Below are positions 44,299 through 52,619 of a stretch of 64,000 nucleotides of DNA, in pieces. Position 1 is the stretch's first letter, and every line of letters begins with the position of its first letter. The notes under the pieces were generated by a model. That model saw only the letters and a list, made by a program, of their open reading frames with translations. It searched no databases and had not been told where the DNA came from. Where the stretch lies: assembly GCF_004683905.1 (NCBI RefSeq), contig NZ_CP038438.1, positions 5,952,001 to 6,016,000 of the forward strand. The letters run 5' to 3'. The position numbers were made by a program, and so were the translations under genes. This stretch comes from Pseudomonas fluorescens. Lineage in GTDB: Bacteria > Pseudomonadota > Gammaproteobacteria > Pseudomonadales > Pseudomonadaceae.

Positions 44299-44823
44299 TC
44301 ACTCCCCCCTAACCAACCAGTTTGGTATAGCCGAAATTTGTATATTTTGGACTTGAGCTTTTGAGCCCAGCGACTTGGATAGTCCGGTATCGTCTGTTAC
44401 GCCTCGAATTTCCGAACCATCCTCAAGCGTAGCGGTGTATGCAATATTTTTAAGTGGGGCTCCCGATACTGGGTCCATTAACTGAACACGTACATCAAAG
44501 CCAAATATGTTCAACGGAATTGGCGGCACAAACGGCGCCGGCGAGTGCGAATTACCGATAATCACCGTCCCGGAACCTGCCGTGACTTTATTGCCGTGAG
44601 AACCAACCGAACCTACGGTCGCAGCTGGTTTGCCATTGATCAAAACGGTAGTCGCCAGATCGCCAACCAACGCACCACCACACGCCGAGGCATCGCCTTG
44701 GCGGGCGGCCGCGAGGCCGTCGAAGAACACGTCGCCGGAACCGGCGGCGATCGGGTTGGTACCGTGGCCAGGAAGTGGGCAAGCGGTGGGGTCGGATACG
44801 CGTGCTGCGGGTTTGCCAGACAT
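44299..44823 (-). CDS. PAAR-domain T6SS tip protein with C-terminal extension
   Basis: 174 residues. The PAAR domain covers about 1-95 (MSGKPAARVSDPTACPLPGH, GSGDVFFDGLAAARQGD, ATTVLINGKPAATVGS, TAGSGTVIIGN). The C-terminal 75 residues (FGFDVRVQLMDPVSGAPLKN ... VTDDTGLSKSL) look like a transthyretin/Ig-like beta domain, which could dock the effector encoded next. PAAR proteins sharpen the VgrG tip. It lies 11 bases behind tssE, an unusual insertion inside the conserved tssE-tssF junction. Confidence 0.92.
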   Translation of the reverse strand: MSGKPAARVSDPTACPLPGHGTNPIAAGSGDVFFDGLAAARQGDASACGGALVGDLATTVLINGKPAATVGSVGSHGNKVTAGSGTVIIGNSHSPAPFVPPIPLNIFGFDVRVQLMDPVSGAPLKNIAYTATLEDGSEIRGVTDDTGLSKSLGSKAQVQNIQISAIPNWLVRGE

Positions 44824-44834
44824 CGGGAATCTCC

Positions 44835-45242
44835 TTAGGTGACCTTCACTTGACCGCTGCCATCCAGGCGCGCGGAAAAACTGACCTGACGCTTGAAACC
44901 CTCGACTTCCAGCAGGCCTTCGATGCTGAAGGCCAGCCGCAACTGGTCGTGGTCACGCGGCAGGGAAATGACACGCACATTGCTCAGGCGCGGCTCGTAG
45001 GCTTCGATGAAGTTTTCGATGGCCAGACGGGCCTGACTCAGGGAGTCGTGCAGGCTCAGACGCATGTCATTGAGATCGGGCAACCCGTAGTCGGCCAGCG
45101 TTTGCACGCTGCCGGCCCGGGTGCTGAGCATTTTGGCCAGATGGGCAGCCACTGACGCCATGGCACAAGCCTCAAGGCTGTTGCCCTTGCGTAGTTGCGC
45201 GTCGCCGTTGAGGCGCTCGAACAGGCTGCCGTATCCGTCCAT
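44835..45242 (-). CDS. tssE: T6SS baseplate protein TssE (gp25-like)
   Basis: 135 residues of the gp25-like family: SLFERLNGDAQLRKGNSLEA, then RAGSVQTLADYGLPDLNDMR, which is the typical PGSxxxxxxyGlPD-type motif, and RLSNVRVIS. It initiates sheath assembly at the baseplate. It begins 9 bases behind tssC. Confidence 0.95.
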   Translation of the reverse strand: MDGYGSLFERLNGDAQLRKGNSLEACAMASVAAHLAKMLSTRAGSVQTLADYGLPDLNDMRLSLHDSLSQARLAIENFIEAYEPRLSNVRVISLPRDHDQLRLAFSIEGLLEVEGFKRQVSFSARLDGSGQVKVT

Positions 45243-45251
45243 GAGTCGCTC

Positions 45252-46727
45252 TTACTCTTTGTCCAGCTTGCCAACCAGCGACAGGGTGAAATCGGCACCC
45301 ATGTACTTGAAGTGCGGACGCACGTTCAAGCTCACGCGGTACCAGCCCGGCTCGCCTTCAACGTCGCTGACGATCACTTGCGCAGCGCGCAGCGGACGAC
45401 GGCCACGCACTTCGGCGCTCGGGTTTTCCTGGTCGGCGACGTACTGACGGATCCACTTGTTCAGTTCCAGCTCGAGGTCGGTACGCTCTTTCCACGAACC
45501 GAGTTGCTCGCGCTGCAGCACTTTCAAGTAGTGAGCCAGGCGGTTGACGATCATCATGTACGGCAGTTGGGTGCCGAGCTTGTAGTTCAGCTCTGCCGCC
45601 TTGCCTTCTGCGCTGATGCCGAAGAACTTCGGCTTCTGCACCGAGCTGGCGGAGAAGAACGCCGCGTTGTCGGAACCTTTGCGCATGGTCAGGGAGATGA
45701 AGCCTTCTTCGGCCAGTTCGTATTCACGACGGTCGGAGACCAGAACCTCGGTCGGGATCTTGGTTTCGATTTCGCCCATGCTTTCGAAGTGGTGCAACGG
45801 CAGATCTTCAACCGCGCCACCGCTCTGTGGGCCGATGATGTTCGGGCACCAGCGGAATTTGGCGAAGCTGTCGGTCAGCTTGGTGCCGAACGCGAACGCG
45901 GTGTTGCCCCACAGGTAGTGCTCGTGGCTGTTGGCAACGGTTTCCTTGTACACGAACGATTTCACCGGGTTTTCTTCCGGATCGTACGGGTTGCGCAGCA
46001 GGAAACGCGGCACGGTCAGACCAACGTAACGGGAGTCTTCCGAAGTACGGAAGCTCTGCCATTTGGCGAATTGCGGGCCTTCGAAGTGGTCTTTCAGATC
46101 TTTCAGATCCGGCAGGCCGGTGAAGCTTTCCAGACCGAAGAATTTCGGGCCGGCGGCAGCGATGAACGGCGCGTGGGACATGCACGAAACGCTGGCCACG
46201 TACTGCATCAGTTTCACGTCCGGCGAGCTTGGGGACATGAAGTAGTTGGCGATGATCGCACCCACCGGCTGACCACCGAACTGGCCGTATTCAGCGGTGT
46301 AGATGTGCTTGTACAGGCCCGACTGCATGACTTCCGGCGAGTCTTCGAAATCGTCCAGCAGGTCTTCTTTGGAGACGTTGAGGATTTCGATCTTGATGTT
46401 TTCGCGGAAGTTGGTGCGGTCCACCAGCAACTGCAGGCCACGCCACGACGATTCCAGTGCCTGGAAGTCCGGGTGGTGCAGGATTTCGTCCATCTGACGG
46501 CTGAGCTTGGCATCGATCTCAGCGATCATGCGGTCAACCATGGCCTTCTTGACCGGCTCACCGTTGTTCTGCGGCTTGAGCAGTTCTTCGATGAACGCCG
46601 ACACGCCACGCTTGGCGATGTCGTAGGCTTCGTCGTCCGGAGTCAGACGGGTTTCGGCGATAATGCTGTCGAGAATGCTGTATTCGCCGCTTTCGGCGCT
46701 CTTCTCTTGTGCTGCGCTAGTGCTCAT
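45252..46727 (-). CDS. tssC: T6SS contractile sheath protein TssC (VipB)
   Basis: 491 residues, the usual length. Signature stretches: ALESSWRGLQLLVDRTNFRE, GVSAFIEELLKP, PVGAIIANYFMSPSSPDVKL, and the C-terminal PGWYRVSLNVRPHFKYMGAD. With TssB it builds the contractile sheath. 25 bases behind tssB. Confidence 0.97.
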   Translation of the reverse strand: MSTSAAQEKSAESGEYSILDSIIAETRLTPDDEAYDIAKRGVSAFIEELLKPQNNGEPVKKAMVDRMIAEIDAKLSRQMDEILHHPDFQALESSWRGLQLLVDRTNFRENIKIEILNVSKEDLLDDFEDSPEVMQSGLYKHIYTAEYGQFGGQPVGAIIANYFMSPSSPDVKLMQYVASVSCMSHAPFIAAAGPKFFGLESFTGLPDLKDLKDHFEGPQFAKWQSFRTSEDSRYVGLTVPRFLLRNPYDPEENPVKSFVYKETVANSHEHYLWGNTAFAFGTKLTDSFAKFRWCPNIIGPQSGGAVEDLPLHHFESMGEIETKIPTEVLVSDRREYELAEEGFISLTMRKGSDNAAFFSASSVQKPKFFGISAEGKAAELNYKLGTQLPYMMIVNRLAHYLKVLQREQLGSWKERTDLELELNKWIRQYVADQENPSAEVRGRRPLRAAQVIVSDVEGEPGWYRVSLNVRPHFKYMGADFTLSLVGKLDKE

Positions 46728-46752
46728 TGTGTTGGCTTCCTTGGCTGGAGTC

Positions 46753-47256
46753 TCAGGCGTCCGGGGCTGCGGCGTTCAGGCCCAGCTCACCGAGTACGCG
46801 ACCGCGGGATTCGTCGTCGGCGAGCACGCCTTCGATCGCTTTACGGAACGCAGGTGCGTTACCCAGCGGGCCTTTGAGGGCCACCAGCGCATCGCGCAGT
46901 TCCATCAGTTTTTTCAGCTCAGGCACTTGCTCGACCAGGCTGGCCGGGTTGAAGTCCTTCATCGAATTGACGCGCAGTTGCACAGCCAGCTCGTCGGCCT
47001 CGCCATCTTCCTGCAGACGGTTCGGCACGCTCAGCGTCAGACCCAGCTCTTGCTTGGCCAACACTTCGTCGAAGGTCATCTTGTCGATGCTGATCGGCTT
47101 GCGATCTTCGATTTTGCGATCGTCCTTGCGGTGGGTGTAGTCACCGATTGCCAGCAGCTTCAGCGGCAGTTCAATCTCTTCCTGAGCACCGCCGGTGGCG
47201 GGTTTGAAGGTGACGTTGATGCGTTCCTTGGGGGCTACCGAGCCTTCTTTGGCCAT
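46753..47256 (-). CDS. tssB: T6SS contractile sheath protein TssB (VipA)
   Basis: 167 residues from ATG 47256 (AKEGSVAPKERINVTFKPAT follows), with AAGGAG upstream. The longer open frame runs into the tssA end. TssB motifs are present: ELPLKLLAIGDYTHR and ISIDKMTFDEVLAKQ. Partner of TssC. Confidence 0.96.
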   Translation of the reverse strand: MAKEGSVAPKERINVTFKPATGGAQEEIELPLKLLAIGDYTHRKDDRKIEDRKPISIDKMTFDEVLAKQELGLTLSVPNRLQEDGEADELAVQLRVNSMKDFNPASLVEQVPELKKLMELRDALVALKGPLGNAPAFRKAIEGVLADDESRGRVLGELGLNAAAPDA

Positions 47257-47288
47257 GGCTTTTCTCCTTGCGGTTGTGGCCCTGGGGC

Positions 47289-48851
47289 CTATTCGAGTAC
47301 CACTTCGAGATCGAGGTGGCACAGCCTGCGATAAATCTCTTCCTTGCGTTCACGCACTGCATGGTTCTGCGGCAACAGCTCGCAGCAACTGTGCAGCAGG
47401 TGCAGCACTTCCAATGCAAGATCGGGCTCCCAGGCGTGCAGGCCTGAGTCCTGTAATGTCTGATCGAGGGTTTCGAGCTGGTTCTTGGCCAGTTCGTACT
47501 TCTTGGCCATGAAGCACAGCCGGGCGAGGGCGAACTGCCAGAAGAACCGCTCGCGGCCACCGTGGGCCGACTGCAGCCCCTGCTTGAGGATTTGCACGGC
47601 AGGCTTGAGGCCTTCTTTGCGCAGCAGCGGCAGCACGTCCTGCAGGGCCTTTTCCCAGGCGGGCTGGGTTTCGACGTCGTCAGTTTCGACCTTGCGCGGC
47701 GCGCTGGCGCTCTGCAGGTGCGGCATGACATTGCCGGCGATCCACGCCCGGGTGGACGGATCGGCAAACGGCGCGCCGTCATGGAAACGACATTCGATGA
47801 TGCCGGGCAGGCGCTGAACCAAAAGCGCGAAGTGGATTTCCACTTCGCGCATTGCCATCTCGGCGTTGAGGTTCTGGAGACATTCCCAGACCATCCTCTG
47901 GCCATCGAACCAGAACGGCGCCTTCGCCAGGCTCGCCTCCAGTTCCACCAGCAGGTCGGCGTATTTGCCCTGATCGAAGCGATCCTGATACTGCTTGAGT
48001 TTGTCCACCGGCAGGCCGCGCAGCACGGTGATCTGCTCGGCGTTGCGCTCGGGCACCGCGTCGATCGGCAGCCAGAGCAAAGTGCGGTTCAGACGCAAGG
48101 CGCGCAGGTCAGTGGCCTTCTGCTTGAGCCACCAGGCACACAACGGACGCGCGCTTTCCTGCTGGGCGCGCAGGGCCTTGTAAGCGTCTTTTTCGTTATC
48201 GATCGGCGCGCCGGGGGCCATTAACTGGCTCGCGGCCTGCTTGACCTGCGCCACCGCTGCGCCCACCACACCGGGGGCCGGCTGATTGTCGGCGGCACGC
48301 TGGATCATGGTTTTCAGGCGACGCGAGAGCGGCAGCAACAGCGGAGCGTCGTCGCCCAAGTGCTCGGTGCACGCGGCATCGAGCCCGGCCAGATGCTCGG
48401 ACAACTGCCGAAACATCGGCAGCTGTTCCTTGATCGCGATGTTTTCGGTGAGCACCTGCTCCAGACGCGGCACCAGCCAGCCGATGGCGGCAGCGCGGGT
48501 GCGCGGTTTGAGCGGGTGAACGTCGGCCCAGTGGTTTTCCGACAGATGGTGCAGCAGACCGAGGCCGGCCAGCAGCCCGGGGAAGGATTCACGCTGGTAC
48601 AACGACCAGGTCAGCCAGGCGCCGACGCGTAAATCCTTGGATTGGGTACGCAGCAGATTTTCGCTGTTTTCACGGATTTTCAGCCAGTCGATCTGCCCGC
48701 TTTCGTGCATCGACGAGGCTTTGGCCAGCTCGCTTTCCAGCGCCTCGAATTCGCTCGAAAAACGAACGTCTTCGCCCGCGAAATTCTCTTTGGAAACAGA
48801 GACTTTTGCGAGTTCGAGGTAATGGGCGGAAAGTTTGCTTGAGTAGGACAT
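47289..48851 (-). CDS. tssA: T6SS protein TssA
   Basis: 520 residues. The N-terminal ImpA domain is visible (SGQIDWLKIRENSENLLRTQ, then DLRVGAWLTWSLYQRESFPG and NHWADVHPLKPRTRAAAIGW). The C-terminal part has the VasJ-like helical layout (KYELAKNQLETLDQTLQDSG, EPDLALEVLHLLHSCCELLP). TssA coordinates sheath and tube assembly. First gene of the T6SS transcript; about 750 bases of non-coding DNA lie upstream. Confidence 0.95.
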   Translation of the reverse strand: MSYSSKLSAHYLELAKVSVSKENFAGEDVRFSSEFEALESELAKASSMHESGQIDWLKIRENSENLLRTQSKDLRVGAWLTWSLYQRESFPGLLAGLGLLHHLSENHWADVHPLKPRTRAAAIGWLVPRLEQVLTENIAIKEQLPMFRQLSEHLAGLDAACTEHLGDDAPLLLPLSRRLKTMIQRAADNQPAPGVVGAAVAQVKQAASQLMAPGAPIDNEKDAYKALRAQQESARPLCAWWLKQKATDLRALRLNRTLLWLPIDAVPERNAEQITVLRGLPVDKLKQYQDRFDQGKYADLLVELEASLAKAPFWFDGQRMVWECLQNLNAEMAMREVEIHFALLVQRLPGIIECRFHDGAPFADPSTRAWIAGNVMPHLQSASAPRKVETDDVETQPAWEKALQDVLPLLRKEGLKPAVQILKQGLQSAHGGRERFFWQFALARLCFMAKKYELAKNQLETLDQTLQDSGLHAWEPDLALEVLHLLHSCCELLPQNHAVRERKEEIYRRLCHLDLEVVLE

Positions 48852-49603
48852 CCATGGCCTTTAATTAGGATTACAGTCATGCGCCTATTGGAGTTGCCGC
48901 GGCGCGGGACAGTATCGAAGAGCGGTGAAGCGACTCATCCAATTGAGATGTGCTCTTTCAAGTGGGCGCATCGTAATCACTATGATGGCCACTAGCAAGC
49001 ATCTGATTAAACAACAAGACGAAGTGTTCATTGGGCCGTGTAGGAGATCGCCCTATATGTGGCAGGGGAATCCCTGATGGCGAATTATATTGTGAACATT
49101 TGCCCTGCGCCCTCAGAACCCTTGATCCAGAGCGGCCCGATCCAGCCTGCGCGAATCGCGTCGAACATCCGTCCTATTACACGGGGGCCAGCATGACAAC
49201 TCTCGAAAAAAATAGAAGTAGGATTTTTCCGAGAACCCGCTGGAATTACAAACAATTCAGCGGCGACAACGCTCAACAAAAAAAGTGCCATCAATTTGAT
49301 GGCAGTTCATTTTTCTGAAACTTTATTCATCTCGTGAATGCTGTACTTCAGTGCCAACTCAATAATTATCGAAGTGCGATCCAACAGTCTTTTCCACCAC
49401 TTACGCAACACTTCCACGCCGAAAATACTCTGACAAATGTCAGGGATAATTCTTACATCGTTTTATTTCCCACGTTGCCAGCTTGCCTTGGTAAATTCTT
49501 TTCGACCGGCAATGTCAACCAGGCCGGCTGACTGTTGAGCCACGGTCCGAAGCCTGCATCTCATTCGGCTCCCGAGCCCGGAGCCGCCAAGGAGCTTTAC
49601 CTC
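48852..49603. other. 752-base intergenic region upstream of tssA
   Basis: No convincing gene was found on either strand; short frames here lack coding character and ribosome binding sites. It is more AT-rich than its surroundings. It holds a terminator-like hairpin (49286-49304) and a palindrome CTGACAAATGTCAG (49430-49443). The T6SS promoter should be in the left part; I could not identify a clean sigma54 -24/-12 element. It also marks the right edge of the accessory block. Confidence 0.6.
49286..49304. terminator. terminator-like hairpin
   Basis: TGCCATCA-ATT-TGATGGCA, an 8-bp perfect stem preceded by AAAAAAAG and followed by a loose T-run (TTCATTTTT). It could work on both strands. Confidence 0.5.
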
Positions 49604-49960
49604 ATGGAATTGAAAGCCATATTTTTCGCAGCACTTATTTGGTTGCCAACAACTCAAGCGTCAGCGGACACCCCGCCACTGGACGGTCATTACTATCTGA
49701 CCGGTGCAATGGAGATGGGCGCCGAGTTGCTGCTGCGCAAGGACGGCACGTTTGACGCGGGCGTGTCGTACGGCAGCGCAGATGGCATTGCCAAGGGCAC
49801 TTGGCAGGTGGAAAACAACACCGTGACGCTGAAGAGCGATACCCAACCGGCGTCGAACAGCGATTTGTCCGGCCTGTTTCAGGATCTGCAACTGGCAATC
49901 GAGCCGAACTGCCTGGCCGTGGATTTCGGCAACGGCAAGGCCTGCTTCCGACGTCAATAA
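49604..49960 (+). CDS. small exported hypothetical protein
   Basis: 118 residues from ATG 49604, with AAGGAG about 9 bases upstream. The signal peptide is MELKAIFFAALIWLPTTQASA; the mature protein is a compact beta-rich domain (GHYYLTGAMEMGAELLLRKD, GTWQVENNTVTLKSD) with two Cys near the C-terminus (PNCLAVD and KACFRRQ). No family recognised. A strong terminator follows. It is the first core gene after the accessory block. Confidence 0.75.
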   Translation: MELKAIFFAALIWLPTTQASADTPPLDGHYYLTGAMEMGAELLLRKDGTFDAGVSYGSADGIAKGTWQVENNTVTLKSDTQPASNSDLSGLFQDLQLAIEPNCLAVDFGNGKACFRRQ

Positions 49961-49976
49961 GCCGATTGGCAGGCAC

Positions 49977-50018
49977 AAAAAATGGGCACCCGACCGCAAT
50001 CGGTGTGCCCATTTTTTA
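49977..50018. terminator. strong bidirectional terminator
   Basis: AAAAAATGGGCAC and GTGCCCATTTTTT pair around an inner CCGACCG...CGGT helix, between the plus-strand small exported gene and the minus-strand HU gene. Both strands end in T-runs. Confidence 0.85.
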
Positions 50019-50055
50019 TTGCAGTTCTCCCGCTTCTCAGGGAGTTCGCCGCAAT

Positions 50056-50331
50056 TTAAGGATTGACGCTGTCTTTCAACGACTTGCCTGGCTTGAATGC
50101 CACGGTGTTGCTGGCCTTGATCTTCACCGGCTCACCGGTTTGCGGGTTCTTGCCGGTGCGGGCGCCGCGGTGGCGTTGCAGGAAGGTGCCGAAGCCCACC
50201 AGCGTGACGCTGTCCTTGCGGTGCAGAGCGCCGGTGATTTCTTCGAGGACGGCGTTGAGAACGCGGTTGGCCTGTTCTTTGGTCAGATCCGCTTTTTCAG
50301 CGATTGCAGCGGCGAGTTCTGGTTTACGCAT
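50056..50331 (-). CDS. HU-family DNA-binding protein
   Basis: 91 residues. Typical HU sequence: MRKPELAAAIAEKADLTKEQ, DSVTLVGFGTFLQRHRGART and the DNA-contacting RTGKNPQTGEPVKI arm. It bends DNA as a dimer. It is a paralogue of the main HU genes (the HupN/PA5348 type as I recall), next to the rubredoxin reductase gene as in P. aeruginosa. Confidence 0.93.
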   Translation of the reverse strand: MRKPELAAAIAEKADLTKEQANRVLNAVLEEITGALHRKDSVTLVGFGTFLQRHRGARTGKNPQTGEPVKIKASNTVAFKPGKSLKDSVNP

Positions 50332-50521
50332 TAGTGAAGCCCCTTTGACGGTTTTTTGTTGTTATGTCCGTGCTGTTCTCGTTGGAACAGCGCCCAAGGC
50401 GCCGCAGGCTCTACTCTGCGGCAGACGGGAGTGAGGATGGCACGCGGATACCGGCGGCGCCAGTCTCCCCGCGACCTTTGTGGGGGCAAAAGCGGGGTGA
50501 TTCCGACAGAACGACCGGTAT

Positions 50522-51670
50522 TTACGCCAGCAGGGGCGGAAGCTGTTTGTTCAGGGCGAGTTTTTCCATCACCGCCGCGCCAATCAGTGCATAGCCGAGC
50601 AACTGACCATCGGCACTGTGGCACAGGGCCTTGATGTCGGCGCCCTGCCCTTCGACGGTCCAGACGCCTTCGCTGCCCCGTGGCGGTGGCGAAACGACCA
50701 ACGGGCATACCGGGGTTTTCACCGTGATCGGCATCGCGCCGTAGCTCACGGCCGTCGGATTGCCGGCCAGGGTTTGTGCCAGCGCACGCGCACAGCTCAT
50801 GAGGGGCATCACGTACAACAAATTCAGCCCATCGACCTCGGCGCAGTCGCCCAGGGCGTAAATATTGGCGTGGGACGTCTTCAGATACCGGTCGACTACG
50901 ACACCGCGATTGACCTGTACCCCGGCCGCCGCGGCCAGATCGATGCGCGGGCGCAGGCCGATGGCCGAAACCACCACATCGCAGGCAATCACCTGCCCGT
51001 CGGACAGATGCGCTTCCAGCCCGTCTGCGACTTTTTGCAGGCGGGTCAGCACCGGGCCGAGGTGAAAACGCGCGCCCAGGCTTTCCAGCCCGGCCTGCAC
51101 GGCGGCCGCAGCGGCCGGGTGCAGCAGCATCGGCATCACTTGCTCGCACGGCGCCACCAGTTGCACCTCGTAGCCGCCGAGGATCAGGTCGTTGGCGAAT
51201 TCACAGCCGATCAGCCCGGCGCCCAGCAGCAACACGCGGCGCTTGCCCGCAGCGGCTGCACGAAAGCGCGCGTAATCTTCGAGATCGTTGATCGGGAACA
51301 CCAGATCAGCACCGTCACCTTCGATCGGCACTCGCACGGTTTCCGCACCCCAGGCGAGGATCAGATCGCGGTAGTACACCGCTTCTTCGCCGATCCACAG
51401 GCGCTTGTGGCCGGCGTCGATGCCGCTGATGCGCGTGTGGGTGCGCACTTCGGCCTTCAATTGCTCGGCCATGGCGCCGGGTTCGGCCATGCTCAGGCCA
51501 TCGGCGTCCTTGTTCTTGCCGAAACCGGTGGAGAGCATCGGCTTGGAGTAAGAGCGCCCGTCATCGGCGGTAATCAGCAGCAGCGGGGTTTCGCCATCGA
51601 GTTTGCGAAACTCCCGGGCCAGGTTGTAACCCGCAAGCCCGGTGCCGACGATTACGACAGGTGCGTTCAT
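50522..51670 (-). CDS. rubredoxin-NAD+ reductase
   Basis: 382 residues. FAD-binding motif VIVGTGLAGYNLAREFRKL at the N-terminus, then the NAD-binding motif RRVLLLGAGLIGCEFANDLI around residue 150 and the late FAD motif NIYALGDCAEVDG. This two-dinucleotide flavoprotein passes electrons from NADH to rubredoxin, which is encoded 20 bases upstream in the same operon. In Pseudomonas the pair supports alkane hydroxylation and oxygen detoxification. Confidence 0.94.
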   Translation of the reverse strand: MNAPVVIVGTGLAGYNLAREFRKLDGETPLLLITADDGRSYSKPMLSTGFGKNKDADGLSMAEPGAMAEQLKAEVRTHTRISGIDAGHKRLWIGEEAVYYRDLILAWGAETVRVPIEGDGADLVFPINDLEDYARFRAAAAGKRRVLLLGAGLIGCEFANDLILGGYEVQLVAPCEQVMPMLLHPAAAAAVQAGLESLGARFHLGPVLTRLQKVADGLEAHLSDGQVIACDVVVSAIGLRPRIDLAAAAGVQVNRGVVVDRYLKTSHANIYALGDCAEVDGLNLLYVMPLMSCARALAQTLAGNPTAVSYGAMPITVKTPVCPLVVSPPPRGSEGVWTVEGQGADIKALCHSADGQLLGYALIGAAVMEKLALNKQLPPLLA

Positions 51671-51690
51671 GCCTTACTCCTTGGTTTTTC

Positions 51691-51858
51691 TCAGTTGATT
51701 TCGATCATTTCGAAGTCCGACTTGCCCACGCCGCAGTCCGGGCACAGCCAGTCTTCCGGCACGTCCTGCCACAGGGTGCCCGGCGCGATGCCGTCATCCG
51801 GCCAACCGTCAGCTTCGTTGTAGATCAGGCCGCAGACGATGCATTGCCACTTTTTCAT
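51691..51858 (-). CDS. rubredoxin
   Basis: 55 residues: MKKWQCIVCGLIYNEADGWP followed by DDGIAPGTLWQDVPEDWLCP and DCGVGKSDFEMIEIN. Four Cys in two CxxCG-type knuckles (C6, C9, C39, C42) bind one iron. It is the electron-transfer partner of the reductase encoded 20 bases downstream. Confidence 0.97.
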   Translation of the reverse strand: MKKWQCIVCGLIYNEADGWPDDGIAPGTLWQDVPEDWLCPDCGVGKSDFEMIEIN

Positions 51859-52058
51859 TCAGGTACTTCCTCAGGATTCAGGCTTTTGTCGGCGCGGACG
51901 GTCGATGGTGGGAGCGCTGCCATCCGGCTCAGGGCGTTTTGTACTGAGGGTGCCGGGCAGATGCAAGCCTGTTCGGCGCAACGGCGCCCCGGATCCATCA
52001 AATTCGCAGCACGCCATGTTAAGCTCGCCGCCTCATTTGCGGCCAATAATGACTCATT

Positions 52059-52619
52059 GTGCAACATTCAAATGCCTGCCCGACCCCGCTCTGGCTGACT
52101 CAAAGCCGACTGACGTCCCTTCCCGATTCGTTGACCCTGAACTGGTTGTTCGACGAAGGCTCGCTGACCCGCCGCCTGACGCGGCTGTCGAATGACGGCT
52201 TCAGCGTCACACCGTTGTTCGAAGGCTGGGACACTTTGCGCAGCGACGAATGCGCGGCGCTGGATCTGGCCGAAGGCAGCGAAGGCTGGGTGCGCGAGGT
52301 GTATCTGCGCGGTTACGGCGAGGCCTGGGTGTTCGCCCGTAGCGTGGCGTCACGCGCCGCCCTGCAAGGCGACGGCCTGCACATGGACGAACTGGGCAGC
52401 CGCTCGCTGGGCGAACTGCTGTTTTGCGACCACGCCTTCCAGCGCCGCGCCATCGAGGTCTGTCACTACCCGCAAGACTGGTTGCCGCCAGCCTGCCGCG
52501 CGCCCGAGCTGTGGGGCCGGCGCTCGCGTTTCGACCGTGGCGCCTTGAGCGTACTGGTGGCGGAGATTTTCCTGCCGACGTTGTGGAGCGCCGCCCGCGC
52601 CCATCCGGAGAACTGCTGA
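52059..52619 (+). CDS. ubiC: chorismate lyase UbiC
   Basis: 186 residues from a GTG. It converts chorismate to 4-hydroxybenzoate and pyruvate, the first ubiquinone step. Family features: WLFDEGSLTRRLTRLSNDGF, WVREVYLRGYGEAWVFARSV and the conserved RRSRF near the C-terminus. The ubiA start overlaps its stop by one base (TGATG), so the two enzymes are translationally coupled. Confidence 0.94.
   Translation: MQHSNACPTPLWLTQSRLTSLPDSLTLNWLFDEGSLTRRLTRLSNDGFSVTPLFEGWDTLRSDECAALDLAEGSEGWVREVYLRGYGEAWVFARSVASRAALQGDGLHMDELGSRSLGELLFCDHAFQRRAIEVCHYPQDWLPPACRAPELWGRRSRFDRGALSVLVAEIFLPTLWSAARAHPENC

Noticed and set aside
48852..49030. Possible sigma54 promoter for tssA
   Set aside because: No GG-N10-GC element with acceptable flanks (TGGCAC-N5-TTGC) was found on the minus strand by reading.
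49031..49318. Plus-strand frame of 95 codons in the gap upstream of tssA
   Set aside because: No ribosome binding site, no recognisable domain, and it runs through a terminator-like hairpin.
49400..49443. AlgU/RpoE-type promoter (GAACTT-N16-TCTGA) before the small exported gene
   Set aside because: Only a partial -35 match (ACACTT) with a 15-base spacer; too weak to list.
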